Assembly: GCA_004194705.1 (NCBI GenBank)
Contig: SADC01000841.1
Coordinates: forward strand, 124,001 to 188,000
Origin: Ditylenchus dipsaci
Lineage: Eukaryota > Nematoda > Chromadorea > Rhabditida > Anguinidae
Length of the DNA: 64,000 bases
Direction: 5' to 3'
The notes beneath the pieces are model-generated. The model searched no databases, was not told the DNA's origin, and worked only from the letters and a program-made list of their open reading frames with translations. Of the stretch, positions 29,181 to 44,100 are shown piece after piece (position 1 is the stretch's first letter; the number at the start of each line of letters is the position of its first letter). Made by a program: the position numbers and the translations under genes.

Positions 29181-32100
29181 TTATTTGTTTTTTGCTGCTG
29201 TTTGCTTGTAGCCGGTGTCCGCCAAAGTGCCTCCATAGACTTGTTCGATTTGATCATAAAACCAAGGGCGTTTAGTAAGTCTTCTGAAAACCAAACATTT
29301 GTATAGTGGAGTTACAATGAAGTTGCTAAAAACTTAGAAAAGAATAACCATATGTATTCAAACTTCGCTATGAAATTTTATTTCGAACGTGTTTAGATAA
29401 AAAAAGGGCATAAATTTTAAACCCGTTGAAAAATAAATTGACCACCAGTCAGCACTTCAACTCCAGTCTCAGTCACTAAAATGTTGTTCGAATTGAGCAA
29501 AGTTTTTCGTCTTGGGTTACTGCTGTCCAGTCATCCTTAAAAAAACGCCTTTACTTAATATATTTAACACATGTTTAGATGACCTTGGAAAAAATAACAG
29601 TCATACTTGTAATGACTGTATATATTACAAAGTCATACTCGTCATACTTAACGCCCCATCCCCTCCTCATAGAAAGGGCCATTAAATGAACGGTTAATTA
29701 AATCGAGAGTCTGCTAAATCGAGAAATAGGTTACTCCAGCCAGATTAAGCCCATCCGAGGTTTAATTGCAGCTACAATTTAATTATTTTTAAGTTTCTTT
29801 TTTAGTAAAAGCTGAATTATAAATCATATTACGTAGTCTAGAAAAGAACTTTTGTCTTTCTTTGTCAAACATTCTCGAAAAAAGAAGTTTGTTATATATT
29901 TTCCACCCGTGTACATTATTTTCCACCCATCCAGCCACTATTCGAATATTAACCTGTGTCTCTCCCTCTTTAACTTCATAAAATGCCTCGGCATAAAATT
30001 CATAAAATGCCCATCCCAACTTTTTGTCCACGGGCTTGAGATATGATCGGATTGATTGCAAGTCATACACTGATTATCCAATGAAACCAATATTGCATGA
30101 TCAAATAAAAACAAGTTCGTGAGATACATTTTAAGTCGACTGTGGATTAACTGTAGCTCAATAATAAACTATGGACTAAATGTAGCATTCGTTAACTGCG
30201 AATTAACTGTAGCACAACTGAGTTGACGCGGATCAAATAGAATCGGATAATTACTTATTTAATTACTACAGTCAACTCCCTCCATAGTGGCATATCCCGC
30301 CATAGTGCACACCCGTTCCGATGTGGTTGGCCACACACAGTCAACTCCTTCATAGCAACCCCCCGCCATGGTGCACACCTGGCGCCGGTCCCTTGGGTGT
30401 GCACTATGGAGAAGTTGACTGTATAAATAAGTTGGACATTAACTCACCAAAAGCAAAAAAGTCTATAGTGCTATGCTTTTGAAATGAAAAGTTTTTACCG
30501 GCCATTGGTCGTCAGCAAATGAGCCAAGATTATCATGGGTTCAATAGTGAAAGTATTTCCAGCTTTCATGACCCCCACTGCTTTGTTTTCTACAAAAAAA
30601 ATTATTTTACATTTTTAAAGATGATACCTTGTTGGAAACTTTATTAGAGGGCTATGATGTAATAATCACTTCGAATTTTTCTTAATTTAAGAACAAGGGT
30701 AAATCGAAAATTTGGCGCAAAGTAGGACAATTTTTTCAGTTAAATAGGGCGAGCTTAAAGATTTTTAAAAAAATACTTACTAGCATAATGAAATATGTTA
30801 GTGCTGTATGGAACAAGCGGTGAATTCCATGCCCACAGTATCTTCTGACCACTGAACACCCGTTAGCATTTGCAGTTTTTTGGATCACATTGCCAATTTC
30901 GCGGAATTTGACACCTGGCTTACTAAAACGATACATTTAAAAATTTCGGAATTCCCTAACCAGAAACTGAAAGATCATTAGTCTTCACGAGGATTTGTAT
31001 GAAATTAAAGTAGCAAAAAAAATAGGCAAGAACGTGCCTGATACGAGAAATTCAGTATTCAAAGAAGAAGAAGATGTTCATAGAGCTTCAGCTTTATAAT
31101 AACCCTTTTTTCCTTTTTTTAGTGTCAAATTAATTAAATCGAAATGAAAAAGAGCAGTAATCATTTTCTCCTCTAATCTATTTTAAAGGCATGTCTTTTT
31201 GGAGACTGAAGTTAAAATACTTAAAAACTGTTTTGAAATATAAATACTTCCTGTAAAAAAGTTCAAATTTCAATATTTTATATTGTTTTTTAATTCCAAA
31301 AATTGTCCCTAATAGACCGATAGTATCTAACAACCGACACCCCTACTTCAAAGGTCTTATATCAGCCCACGAAAAAATTGCAAATCTGTTTATCGCGTTT
31401 TCTTAACTCCCACGATCTAATACTATCTTTTGGATTTCGGATTTTCATAAAAAACACGTTGAGCACATTGTGGTCTATATGTATGAACACAATTACAAGA
31501 CGATGATGGGTTGCACAGTTATAAGGCTTGATTAACTATTTATACTTCCTATTATGGATGGGTTACAGTCCACAATTATGAAACCTATTTCAACAGCATT
31601 TCAATCTATGTAACCTTTCTGTCTATGCGAACTTGAATTTTTCAAATATGACCACAATGTGGTCAACGTGGTAAGCACTGACAATTTTTAACGTGGTTAT
31701 CCTAGGGTTAAATAAATTAGTAATTTGTTAGGCATTACAAAACTATAAAACTTTCAAAATTAGAATTCAAAATCTTCATTTTGGTGTTTTAAATTTAATA
31801 AGCTGCAAAAATGTAATTTAAAAAAATTGGCGAAACTTTATTTTGTTAAAACATTTTGAGATATATATCATAGGCTCTCTCCTGTTATATCCAAAACTGT
31901 TACATCTAAAAATGGTTCTAGTTTTATCCGGTTCTCGCCAAAAGTTCTAGCACGGTTCTAGCTTTTCATTTTAAATTTTGTTATTTTCCATATAGTATTA
32001 GAGGGAAAGCCTGAAGTATTGTATCATAAATAAATTGAACTTAAAAGGCTAAAAACTTGCTGGAACTTTTGGCGAGAACCTGATAAAACTAGAACCATTT

Positions 32101-35100
32101 TTAGATGTAACAGTTTTGGATATAACAGGAGAGAGCCATATCATAAACTAATAACCATGCCAAATTATAGTTTGTAACTTATTTGTGTTTAAATCCAACC
32201 TTCAATACTTAGAATAATAACCTCTTGAGGATAGTTTTTTGCCTTTGTGAAAAAGCGGTTATTTTTTATAACTAGATTGAGGATTACATGTACATAAAAC
32301 GAATTTTATGGAGAATAGTCTAATAAAAACGGGCTCATTAATATCTTTTGCGTAGGGCTAATGCTAACTACCATTCTAATGACTGATACACTGTCAGAGT
32401 CTAGAAATTTTAATGCTAAAATAGTTGTGGATGTGTGATTCGGAGTCTATTTACTAGAAAAAGCACGCCAGACTAATCCTCAGAAAGCTTTCAATATTTG
32501 TTTACTATATAAATGACTTTTTTCGAGACTTTCTGTTATGGTCAAAAATGTCAAATTGTTTTTTTTATTAAAAAACTGGATGGTTGGTCTGCTCTTTTCT
32601 TTAAATATATTTTTAACTGCGATGGGCTCTAACATTTTTTTCAATTATGATTGAATCGTCCTGCTAGTCGCTTAAGTTGATAAAGCATAAAAAAATAAAA
32701 AAACTGCTAAAAAATTAAATTCTTACAGTTTGCAGAAGACACCAAAAACAAGTTGCTAAAAGATTGTTTAGGGCCGGCATACTTACCTGCAATTTGCAAA
32801 TAAATTGCAAGTTTGTTGGGAAACTTGCAATATGCAATAATTTGCTGCAATTTATTGCATATTGCGTCTATACTTTTTGCATATTGCATTGCAATAAAAT
32901 TGCGCAATTAAATTGCCGCAATTTATTTGCATGTTGCGTCTATACTTTTTGCATATTGCTGCAATTTATTTGCAGATTGCAGATTGCATGTTCAACATGC
33001 AATTTTTTTTTGCATCTTTGTTTATGGTGTACTTTTGTACTTTTCGTTCAGTTTTTACTTATTCTACATTTTTCTTTCTTTAGATTCAATTCGTGCACAA
33101 GGAGATATAAGAAATGCCGTCCGCGCTTGAGGATGCTAATGCTCTGTTCGGAGTATGTTATTGCTTTTAGTGATTCCTGTTTTTATATTACGTTTCAGTT
33201 TGCTCACACGACCTATGATGCTGGTGAGGATATTGGAAAATAAGCCGTGCACCGTGCTCGCCTATCGTATGTCGGACACCGTCACAGAAGCAATGGTTGG
33301 TTATTATGGTCGTCAATTAACGGACTCATTCGAAGTTAATATTTAGCTTCGCTTTGCATTCGGAACGTTGGATATTGAAACCCGTTCTATTTCTGTGCAC
33401 CAAAGCGATGTCGACAAGTTCGCCTTCGTTTGCCTAAGCAGTACCAAAGAAGCTCGAGAGGTCTTAAAGTGCTCTGGCAAAAACATTCACGACGAATAAC
33501 ATTCACGGTGAAATCAAATTTAAGATCCTCCGCTTTGCCAGTCGAAATATTCCGCCTTCTAAGACAGTGCACCTGGCTGGATTGCCAACTACTGCTACAA
33601 GACCGAAGTTAGTTTGTCATTTTAGCTTGTATTCAAGAGTGTTTACAGGTGGTGTCGTGGCTAGCATCTCTTGGAGTGCACGCTGCGTCGTTGGCCAATC
33701 GGATCTCTGGAGATGGATTCCGCACTCTATGGCTAACTTTTGCAAAGAAAGTTGATGCTGGCTATGCAGCATGAGAACTCGATACGTTTGCTGCTAGCAT
33801 CCCGCTTGCAGTGGCTCGCATCCTTCGGATTCCAAACTGGTGCACGTATACGAACTTCCTCAATCAATTTTTCCTTCTGAGCTTCAGTTACTTTCTCAAA
33901 ATCCATCGGGAAAATGCAATCTGCATGTAGTAAATGTAGAATAAGTAAAAACTGAACGAAAAAGTACAAAAGTACACCATAAACAAAGATGCAAAAAAAA
34001 TTGCATGTTGAACATGCAATCTGCAATCTGCAAATAAATTGCAGCAATATGCAAAAAGTAAGACGCAACATGCAAATAAATTGCGGCAATTTAATTGCGC
34101 AATTTTATTGCAATGCAATATGCAAAAAGTATAGACGCGACATGCAAACAAATTGCGGCAATTTAATTGCGCAATTTTATTGCAAATTGCAGATTGCATG
34201 CAAAAAGTATGGCCGGCCCTTAGAATTTGCATTTACTTGTTTTGGAATGGCATCTATTCATTTGTTTGTATTTTCAATCCTACTGGCGAATACCGCTCCC
34301 AACAATTTTTCATTTTTATATTTTAGCGGAAAGTACACAAATATTAGTCCGAACCCAGAAAAAGTTATTAAGACATCTTTTAGTCGCGGCTAACACATGC
34401 TGGCTTACTGCTAAATCTAAGGCCTAATCTTTTTAAATAATAGCTGAAAAAGATTTTAGGTGGTAAAATTGTTGGGAGGGCATTACCGTATTTTCTCTAT
34501 TAAACGGGCCCTCTCTTGATAAACGGGCCCCAAATCCAAATTTTCTGCACTATATGAGATACTCTTAGCATAATTTCTAGACTTAGCCTAGTATTATAAA
34601 GTTAGTTTTTAAAATCAATTATTTGAGATATGTTTGTCATAATTGTAGCTCGATACGTTTGGTACAATTATTACTGAACTACCACAACTTTCACGTAGAA
34701 AAAGCCACCAATCGCTATCGCATAAACTTGTACTACCGTACTTCTTGATAGGACGCCATGCTGGCTCATTTTCCGATAGCACTCCAGTGGTAGCTGATTA
34801 GAGTTGGACAAGCTTTTTTTTGCTGCAAAAAAACTTTTTTTTGCTGCAAAAATTCTTTTTTTCGCTGCAAAAAGACTTTTTTTTGCTGCAAATCGGCTTT
34901 TTTTGCTGCAAATCGGCTTTTTCTGGTCCAAACTATTTTAGCTGTAATTTTGGCGTGCGGTCGATTGGTCCACGGTCAATTGCTCCACGTCAATTGATCC
35001 ACGGTCAATTGGTCCACAGGTCAATTGGTCCACAAAATTATTTTCAAATTAATCTTTTTTGTCTTGTGAAGAAATTCTGTTATTTTACAGTTTTTCGATA

Positions 35101-38100
35101 ATTCAGCCTTACCCTACTGGTTAATCCACGCACCAACCAAACCAAGTGGTCATCCCTTTGTTGTTAAATTATTTTTATGTTTTTCGGGTTCTATTACCTG
35201 TTTTTACACTAATTCGAGCATTCTAAAGAGGGTTTGATATAGTAAAATTCCATTTTGTGGGTAATTTATAGTTTCGTTAAAATTGCTGGAATGACCCTGA
35301 AAGCTGAACTGGTGTTAAGGTAGTAGTACGGTACTAGTACCAAGGCATTGACCAGGTACCGGTATTCAGGAGTAGAAGTGCCTAGGTAGTGGTGCTTGGG
35401 TGGTGGTTGTTCTAGGTGGTACCCAGGTTGTTTATAGACCATAAAAAGTTTGATCCAAGTGGACGACCGCTTGTTTTGTTGTGCCCAGGTGGTCGTACCC
35501 AGGTTGGAAAACTCAGGCAGTGTACTGGTACCCGGAAGTAATATTGTCGACTGGTAAAGAATTTCAAAATTTACAATGTTTTTCTATGATCCAACCTCAG
35601 TTTTCATGGATAATCTATGCACCGACTAAACCAAATGGTCGTCCACTTGGATCGATTTTTTTCACGTTTTATGTTGCAAAATTGTTTTTCTGGACTAATA
35701 CGGGCAAGCTGAAATGGTTGATAATAGTGAAATATGGGTTTCTGGAATATTTTTTGAGTATTGGGGAATAAATTCATTTTACCAAAACTCTATTTCACCA
35801 AAACTCAAAAATACTCGAGAAAATGGCATTTACCACTATCAAACCATCTTCAGCATATCCGGATCAGTCCTGGAAACGGGTTTTGGAACATGAAAAACGT
35901 GAAAAAAATGTCTCCAGGTGGACGACCACCTGTTTGGTTGGTGCGTGGATTAACAGTAGGGTTAAGGCTGAATTATCGAAAAACTGTTAAAATAATAGAA
36001 GTTCTTCACAAGACAAAAAAGATTAATTTGAAAATAATTTTGTGGACCAATTGACCTGTGGACCAATTGACCGTGGATCAATTGACCGTGGAGCAATTGA
36101 CCGTGGACCAATCGACCGCACGCCAAAATTACAGCTAAAATAGTTTGGACCAGAAAAGCCGATTTGCAGCAAAAAAAGCCGATTTGCAGCAAAAAAAAGT
36201 CTTTTTGCAGCAAAAAAAGCTTGTCCATTAGAGTTCAGTTGGCAATTAGAGGAAATACGATATGATTTCCATTTTTATCCACAAAAGCCCAAAAAGGTTT
36301 TTTTGGCATTAATGCAGGTTTCTCATCTAAAAATTCCTTAATAAAGCACATTTTCCTTAATTTGGTCGTTTTTATGCAAAAAGTGGGATTTCATCATATT
36401 TTAAAGGTTTTTAATCTTAAAAGTGCAAATTCTAAATGAAGTACAGATAAGAACCCTGAATCACAGCCATGTCTGATTTAGAGCATTATAAGGAAATCTG
36501 AAGCTATCATGCTTTTTTCGACAGCTGAAAACCACTTAGCATTATATAAATAAAACCCTGCCCTTCTCAATTTTAAAAGATCTCCGTTCTAGTTAGTAAG
36601 TACATTCCTACCACTCTGTTCTCCAGTAAAAATATTCTTGCTTTTTTGAGCCAGGGTATGGACTAAAAACAGGAGCAAGTTTTTTACTTTTTAAACTGCA
36701 TCCAAGACAAGGGATGTGATTACAAAACTAGGTAAGGAATGAGATAAAGCTGTTCACATCTAGCACAAACAACATAAAATTAAAAAAATTAATCGAAACG
36801 AAAAATGGGTCAGCTATATGAGAAAAACTAACAAGATTGATTCGAAAAATATAACCCCCTGTCACACTCATTGGTCTTGGTCAATGTCGAGGTCGCATTT
36901 CTTGAATTTTTTTGTGCCAGAGATGATTTTTTCTAGTATCATCTGAATATTTTTTATACCAAACAATGCTCAAGAGCTAAGCTTTTCAGTGTATGGAAAA
37001 TGTTTCAAAAAATGCAACGATGTACATCGACCTCGACATCGACCAACCTACAACTTTTGTATTATTACACGCACTTTTGCTATATAAATCAAAAGTTTTC
37101 TTGATGAAGAAGAAAGCCTAGATTCTGAGCTATTGTTTCGTATAAAAACATTCAAATGATACTAGAAAAGTCATCTCTGGCCACAAAAGAAGTTTAAAAC
37201 AAGTCGACATCGACCAAGACCAAGTAGTGTGACCATAGTCCGACTTGTTTTGTTTTATAAAAATTTCGAACAATTTTTGTTGAAAAAAAACGGGCCCTCT
37301 CTATTAACGGCCCTTTCTAATAACGGGCCCCTACGGAAGGGTTGAAAATTAAACGGGCCGGCCCGTTTAATAGAGAAAATACGGTATATGTCGATATACT
37401 CAAATATCCCCAATATATCTCACAACGCCTCCTCGTTCAAATCGTGTCTTGTGTGTGTTTTCGACCTATTTTTTGAAGACCGCTCTCAGACAATTACCAC
37501 TCAATAACTAGCCAGTGAGAGAGCTACAAAATGGTGGTAACTTGCTGAGAGAATTTTTCAAACAAATAATTCAAGCACACAATGTCAAAAACACGATTTT
37601 GAAAAGGGGGAGGGTGAGGGCGCATATCAGAGTGAAAACGGTATATTTATATACCCTATGTTTCGGTTTTGCAAAAATTTCATTCAGAAATTTTTCTAAT
37701 AACTTAGCTCTTATTTGCAAGGTATTAAAAATGTTCAAATTTCACTTTTTCTAATATCTAACACGAGAAAGCACGACCACCCCGTCACCTATCAAGAACC
37801 TCATATACCGAAAGATAGCTCTAACCGAGCTTGTTACTGAACCGTAATCCGAATATCTTAAGGTACAGCTCTGTGCGAAATATTCACCTTTGAAATTTGC
37901 AAAATCTAGCAGGTAGAATATATTTAAAAAATTATGGGTCAGTTGTATCATTTGAGACTACATTTTCAATATAATAGGGTCGATCCTCACTTGAAGCATT
38001 CATTGTTTTCCCTTGGAACTTGTTGGATTGGGCGGGCGGGGAGGAGGGCGGGTTGATGGCGGGTGTTGAACTTCTTGAACAACTCCTGAGTAACTTTTTA

Positions 38101-41100
38101 TGCTTAAAACAATGAAAATTTTATTTTCTAATATTTTTCCACACAAAAAATGGATTTTTGAGAAAAATTTGTTGACCAAAGCTTGACTTTGCCTTGGAGA
38201 TCAAGGCAAATTACCTTGTATTAAGGTATTCTACCCCGTTTTGGTCACTGGAGCTGGGAAAAAAGAGTCTATATATGCATTTTTGATTAAGAGTCTTGCT
38301 CGGAATCATGTCTAAGGTGAGTGAGTGAGTGCGCGCATCTCTAACCTACCAAGCCCCCTGCGCCCACTTTTCGGGGCGCAGGGGGCTTGGAGTTGAGATT
38401 GCGCACACCCACATACCTTAGACACAAATCACTCGAAAGTAACTCTGGATGCATAAAAATGTATGCATACCAGAGTTTCTTCATGCGGTAGCCCCAGTTA
38501 AAAAAACTATGTTCAAATTCCATATTTTGGGTTTCCAGTACCCTTTCAGGTTGTATTGCCTTGGGGACCAAAGGCAAAAAGTCGAATTTCGGCACACAAT
38601 TTTTTCAAAAAATCCATTTTCGTGTGGAAAAATGTCAGAAGATAACTTTTTCATCGTGTTAAGCATATTAAAATTACTTAGGAGGCGTTTAAACACTATT
38701 CTAAAATAATCGAACCACCTATCGATTAGCGACACTTTTTGAATTTTTTTTCAAAAAATCGTCAATTTTAAAGGCGAAAGTTTTGGGAAAGTCACGCGAA
38801 TGCTTAAATCTCTTCCTGAATCCGAATCCGTTGAGATCAGATCAAAATAATATTTATGAGCTGAAATAGAGCTATCTTGAACAGAAAAACCGAAAATTTT
38901 GCAACGACTTATCTACTTATTGGATGTCACAGCTCATAAGGACTATTTCGATCTGATTGGATTCAAGAAGAAATTTCGGGGTGACTTTCCAGAAACTTTC
39001 GCTTTAAAAATAGACGATTTTTTGATAAAAAAAAAACCTCAAAAAGTGCCGCTAATCAAGTTTTACCCTTTTCGAATCCTAGTTTTAAAAATGACATTGA
39101 ATTGAGAAATTAGAATAACAATAGTATTTTTTACAAAATGCTGCCATTGAGTTCTGGCAGTAAAAATATCTAATTAGTAGAAAACGAAAAAAAACAAATG
39201 CTTCGAGTGGTGCATGGACCTGTGATATGACATAGAGTCTCAACCGATTCCACAGAGCCATACCTGCACATTGATTAAGGGTGTAATTTTTTATCATATT
39301 TTTACTGCATGATTTTGCAGCTTTCAAAGTGGAATATTTCGCCGAGAACTATGAGATTCGCATTACTATTCAGTGACAAGCTCGGTCAGAGCTTTTTTTT
39401 GGTACATAAGGTACCTTGATAAGTGACGGAATGGTCGTGCCTTTACCGTGGAGTATTATTTAGATTGCTTTGCATTGGCCCTCAAGTCAAAAAATAAAAA
39501 TATAAGTCAATTTTTTTCTGGTGTCACCCTGCATTAAGTGACTGCCTGAGACAATTTGTGTGCAAACAATCTTTTTAAAAAAACATGCTTTTTTGTTCGC
39601 ACCGCTTAATATAATAACCCCAATTTAAACAGACTTGCCTAATTTCCAATAACTTAATTAGTGGAATATATTGCCCGCCTTCCACAAGTCTTTTCTGTGT
39701 TTCTAGACCAACTCATAAATTATGGAGTATTAGTAGAATTAAGTAACACAAGTAAACACAACTTTATTTTTGTCATTTCATCTGCTCAACTTTAGTCCAT
39801 GAAAATATTTTTTTTATGTAAAGTCTAACTAACGTCACATTTTCCAGTGATTAAAATTAAGAAAGGCAATTTAAAAGCAATAATAGCTGTTACTTTTATT
39901 GCTTTATGAGATTTTCGAGCATTTTGACAATCAAAAGTATGCTTTGATAGGTTTTGTAGCAGTTTTGCGTAAAAGTGTCACTAGCCAGACACTGCTCTAC
40001 ATTTCTTTTGCTAGTTTACTTTTATTTCAATGTCAAGCCATGTTTTCTAAAAAAGGAATGCTTATTCGATGAGTTTTATTTGTATGAGTTTTATTAGGCA
40101 TATTTCAAGCTTTTATTCAGAATTAGATTGTTTAAAATTTTCTTAAGCTATTCTCGTATTTTCGCTAATAAGTAAAAATTCTATGCGTATCACTTTTTTG
40201 ATTTCATGAAAAAACACGTTCATTCAGAACTGTTTATTGAAATTAGGCACTTCTGCACTTGAGGGTAATATCTATCTTCTATTAATTGTTAACAGTGTTT
40301 CAACGTCTCTAAATAATTTCCCTCGCTATAAACGACAAAAAAAATTTTTCGGCACTTTCCGTGCTAAAAACCCGAAAAAAATCACCGAGAGTTATTTTTT
40401 TGCCTTGGTTTTTCCATAGTGAACCAACCTAAACGGGTGCAAAAACTACATAAAGAGATAAAACTCGTCAAAATAACTGCTTTGATAACTAGGGCATAGC
40501 ATGTAAAGATAAAAATAAGTTTTGAACATTTATTTAGCTATTAATTAATCATGCAGGTAAACAGCCTTATATAAATGCTGAGAAGAATGTAGATTCTTGA
40601 TTTCCTCAGAGGAATAAAAAGCATGTGATGGTCGTGGGATATTTAGTCAACAATGCCAGCTTGAGACTAATTTCTAATTCTTTGCACTTGCAAAAGCCCT
40701 CTTTCACAATAATTTTTTATTTCCATTGTTAAATACACTTTATTGTTAAATTAAGCAATTTTAAGGCTCAGTAGATATCGATGGATCGGTAATAAATTTA
40801 CAGTCGACAGTCGATATACAGTCGAGCCCCGCTTTAGTGTACACCCAAAAAAGTTCGTTGCCACCTAGGTCCGACATTTTTTACGTCAAAATTAGACTTT
40901 AATATACCCCCCCCCCAAAAAGCGCTACTGTAATATACCCCCCCCCCCAATCAACCTACTGTCATATACCCCCCCCCAAAACCGACTTTTTTAGGGATGG
41001 TCAAAAACCATTTTACACAATAATTTCGCCATAAAAGGACCAGAAAGCAATTTAAATGGATTGCGGCTGTATTGGAGGGGAAGGGAATAATACAGGGGCC

Positions 41101-44100
41101 ACTTCTCGAGATGGTTGGGATCCTTAGAGTACTAATTCTCTAAGTGTCTAAGGGTACTTTCAAACCCAGGAACTTGTGGTGCAGGCATAAGTATAAGTAC
41201 TTTTCATGGACCAAACAGATCAGCGGGGTGGACCTCGCGGGTTTACTCATAGGCCTAGCACTTTTTGAGTGCTAGCTGAATTTTTGGATGCTGGGCCTCT
41301 GGCCCGGCCTTGTAGAGCGAGGGGAAATGCTCTTCGGCGAAAAAATAAAGATGTTGAACATAGTTTTGAATACCGGGCCTACCGCATAAATAACTCTGGT
41401 ATGCATGTTTTTCATGCATCCAGAGTCGCTTTCGAGTGATTTGTGTCTAAGGTATGTGGGTGTGCGCATCTCAACTCCAAGCCCCGAAGGGGGCGCAAGG
41501 GGCTTGAGAGTTAGAGATGCGCGCACGCACTTACCTTAGACATGATTCCGAGAAATACACTCGATCATAAATTGCATATAGAGTCTATTTTTGCCACGGC
41601 CCGAGTTGAAAAACATGGTAAAGCAGCTAAAAAAAGTGGCCCCTGTATTATTCCCTTCCCCTCTCAATACAGCCATAATCCCTTTTAAACTGCTTTTCTG
41701 GTCCCTTTATGGCAAAATTATTGCATAAAAATGGTTTTTAGACACTGCCAAAAAAGTCGGTTTGGGGGGGGGGTATATGACAGTAGGTCCGATTTTTTTG
41801 GGGGGGGGGAATATTACAGTAGCTTTTTTGGGGGGGGAGGTATATGACAGTAGCATCGACTTTTTTCTTAATTGTGATTCGTCAGTCTAGTCTGAAATTT
41901 CGCATACCGTATTTTCTCTATTAATTACCCCTCTCTATTAATTACCCCATAGCATCCTGTATCTCAGCTCAAAAAAATTATTTTGCAAATCTGTTTTTTG
42001 CGTTTTCTTAATCACCACGAACTTAGTTGATTCCACTTTTTAGATTTTGGTTGAGCACCCGAAAATCTCAAAATCAAATTTTTTTTCTTTCGATTTTTCA
42101 GGGTTGAAAAATAATTACCCCTGGGTAATTAATAGAGAAAATACGGTAGATTCCGATTTTGCCGGTCTATACTGAAAATCACGATAGTTTGTCCATTTAG
42201 ATGCGCAAGTCCCACCTAAATTCACTATACACTAAAATAAAATATGCAGGTCTAAATGTCAGAGCTATTGAGATTTTTAGAAACGACGATAAAATCAAAA
42301 TCTATGCTATTTTTCAGACGGACGAATCACATCTGGCAAAAGACTTCAAAAATTGAGTTTAAAGAAAGTGTAGCACCCTAACCGGAAACGAATTTTTGGG
42401 GCGTGCACTAAAGCGGGACTCGACTTTAGTTACACTTAAGGCCGACCAAGAAAAGTGTCAAGAGTCAACTGTATTGATTTTTTTGCACAAACAGAAACAC
42501 CTTTCTAAAAACCTCAAAGAAATAATGTGATACGAAAGAGTATTTCTCTCTCTAACTGTCTGAACATTCTCAAACCCAGCAATTTGTGAACCACTCATTT
42601 CTGTAAGATTTTCCACGTCACATCCTAATTTGGCCTATGATGTTCAAAATAAATACTCTGTTTTAATTGCTGAAATGCTGTGATTTAAAGCATATAAGCT
42701 GAGGCTGAGAGAACAGTGATCGTAATATCTCGCGTCATAGCTGAGAAATCAGATTTTGTAATACATTAAAGGGGGCGTGGACAATTGGGGGGGTGAGAAA
42801 TGGGTTTGTCACCCTAGTGAAACCCCATTGACCGGTTGCAAAAGATTTTAAATATAAAAATTTTATGTGATTCTATCATGGGTTCCACTAAACAATGCCA
42901 AATAATGTAGTGAAACCCATCATAAAATCACATAAATAATTTTATATATAAAATCTTTTTGCAACCCGTCAATGGGTTTTCATTAGGTTGACAACCCATT
43001 TCTCCTGTAATACAAATTAAAACACCTCTATGCCGACAAGTTTAAGTCAACCCAAGCAAAAACTCCGGAACGGATCCTGTGAAAACTTGTGGGACAGTGG
43101 GATAATTTCCTTAGTTCTTCACCACTTTAGTCCTATGACTTAGAAAATTTATCGTTTCACACCTGCTTTTCATTAGCTTTTCAAATTCTCAGCATTTTAT
43201 TAAAAAAACACTTTTAAGAGCATGTATTCTAGTGATCCCCTTGCCGCTCTCAACTACTCATTTTCGCTCAACATGCCTGGCAGTGATGCTGACCTATTTA
43301 ACCTAGTGAGTCACTTTCCTGTCCACACTGAACAATACTACCTGTTTTTTCTATCCATTGGCGTATTTTTCGCCATTCCAGCCCATATTTGATCATATTT
43401 GTAGCAGCGTTCAGAACTCCCAAGAAATGATCAATTACAGGTAAAATTATGGCTTTTGGTGTTTTTAACTTTAAAATTTATCAAATTTTAGATTGACAGT
43501 GACCAACACCTCAGTCTGGTCTCTGTTAGTTGTGATCCACTCAGGCCTACTTATCAGACCAGTACCATTATTTCCTCTATCTATAGCCAAAACCACTGGT
43601 ATTGTGAAGGTGTTGGGAGATGTTTGGGGTGGCCAAATACAGTACATTATACTGATGATGATTATAACCAATTTTTTGACAGCCAGTATCATTTGCTTTA
43701 TGGTCATCTGTCTGTTCTTGCTTCAAAACAGTTTAAGGTGGGTGGCCAAGTGTCTTCCAATAAATTAAGAACCAAAGACAAAGTACCGTATTTTCTCTAT
43801 TAATTACCCCGCGGTAATTAATAGAGAGGGGTAATTATTAGAGAAAATTCGGTATATTGAAGAAACTTAGGGTCTTCCGAAAAAAGCACCATTTAATCAA
43901 ATGTCGAAGGTCTCTACAGTCTACTCTCAAATTTAGTGTAACCACAAAAAGTTCGTTCCAGCCCAGGGTCTGACACTTTTTACGTCATAATTTACATGGA
44001 CCAAATCTGATTCGTCAGTCTAATCGGAAATATTGCGAGGATTCCGATATCGCCGGTCGTTTTTGTAAGTAACGACAGTTTTGCCAAAAAAGACTCGCGC

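Larger units (their letters stand above)
34486..37384. mobile_element. CCGTATTTTCTCTATTAAACGGGCCC element, TA duplication (2899 bp)
   Basis: Left TA-CCGTATTTTCTCTATTAA followed by two direct copies of the sub-terminal ctctn(n)taaacgggccc; right end the complement, again repeated. It contains a complete Mutator-like foldback (34806-36226) and a further hairpin (36858-37247). No transposase seen. Confidence 0.8.
40819..42425. mobile_element. CAGTC palindrome split by two other elements
   Basis: The ends (cagtcgagccccgctttagtg; complement near 42410) and inner landmarks (cctaggtccgacattttt, gtgattcgtcagtctagtct, gattccgattttgcc) are those of the family typified at 6589-7003. The left half is opened near 40890 by a C/G-rich foldback reaching 41860, and again at 41907 by a TA-flanked CCGTATTT hairpin. 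This gives the order of insertion: CAGTC element first, others later. Confidence 0.8.

Noticed and set aside
33387..34232. Minus-strand open frames in the GGGCCGG element (repeated LNCRNLFAC)
   Set aside because: They translate the tandem attgcaattt arm and antisense of the captured fragment.
34671..36228. Open frames with repeated AAKKS / [10 protein letters not shown]
   Set aside because: They are the gctgcaaaaa arm modules read in frame.
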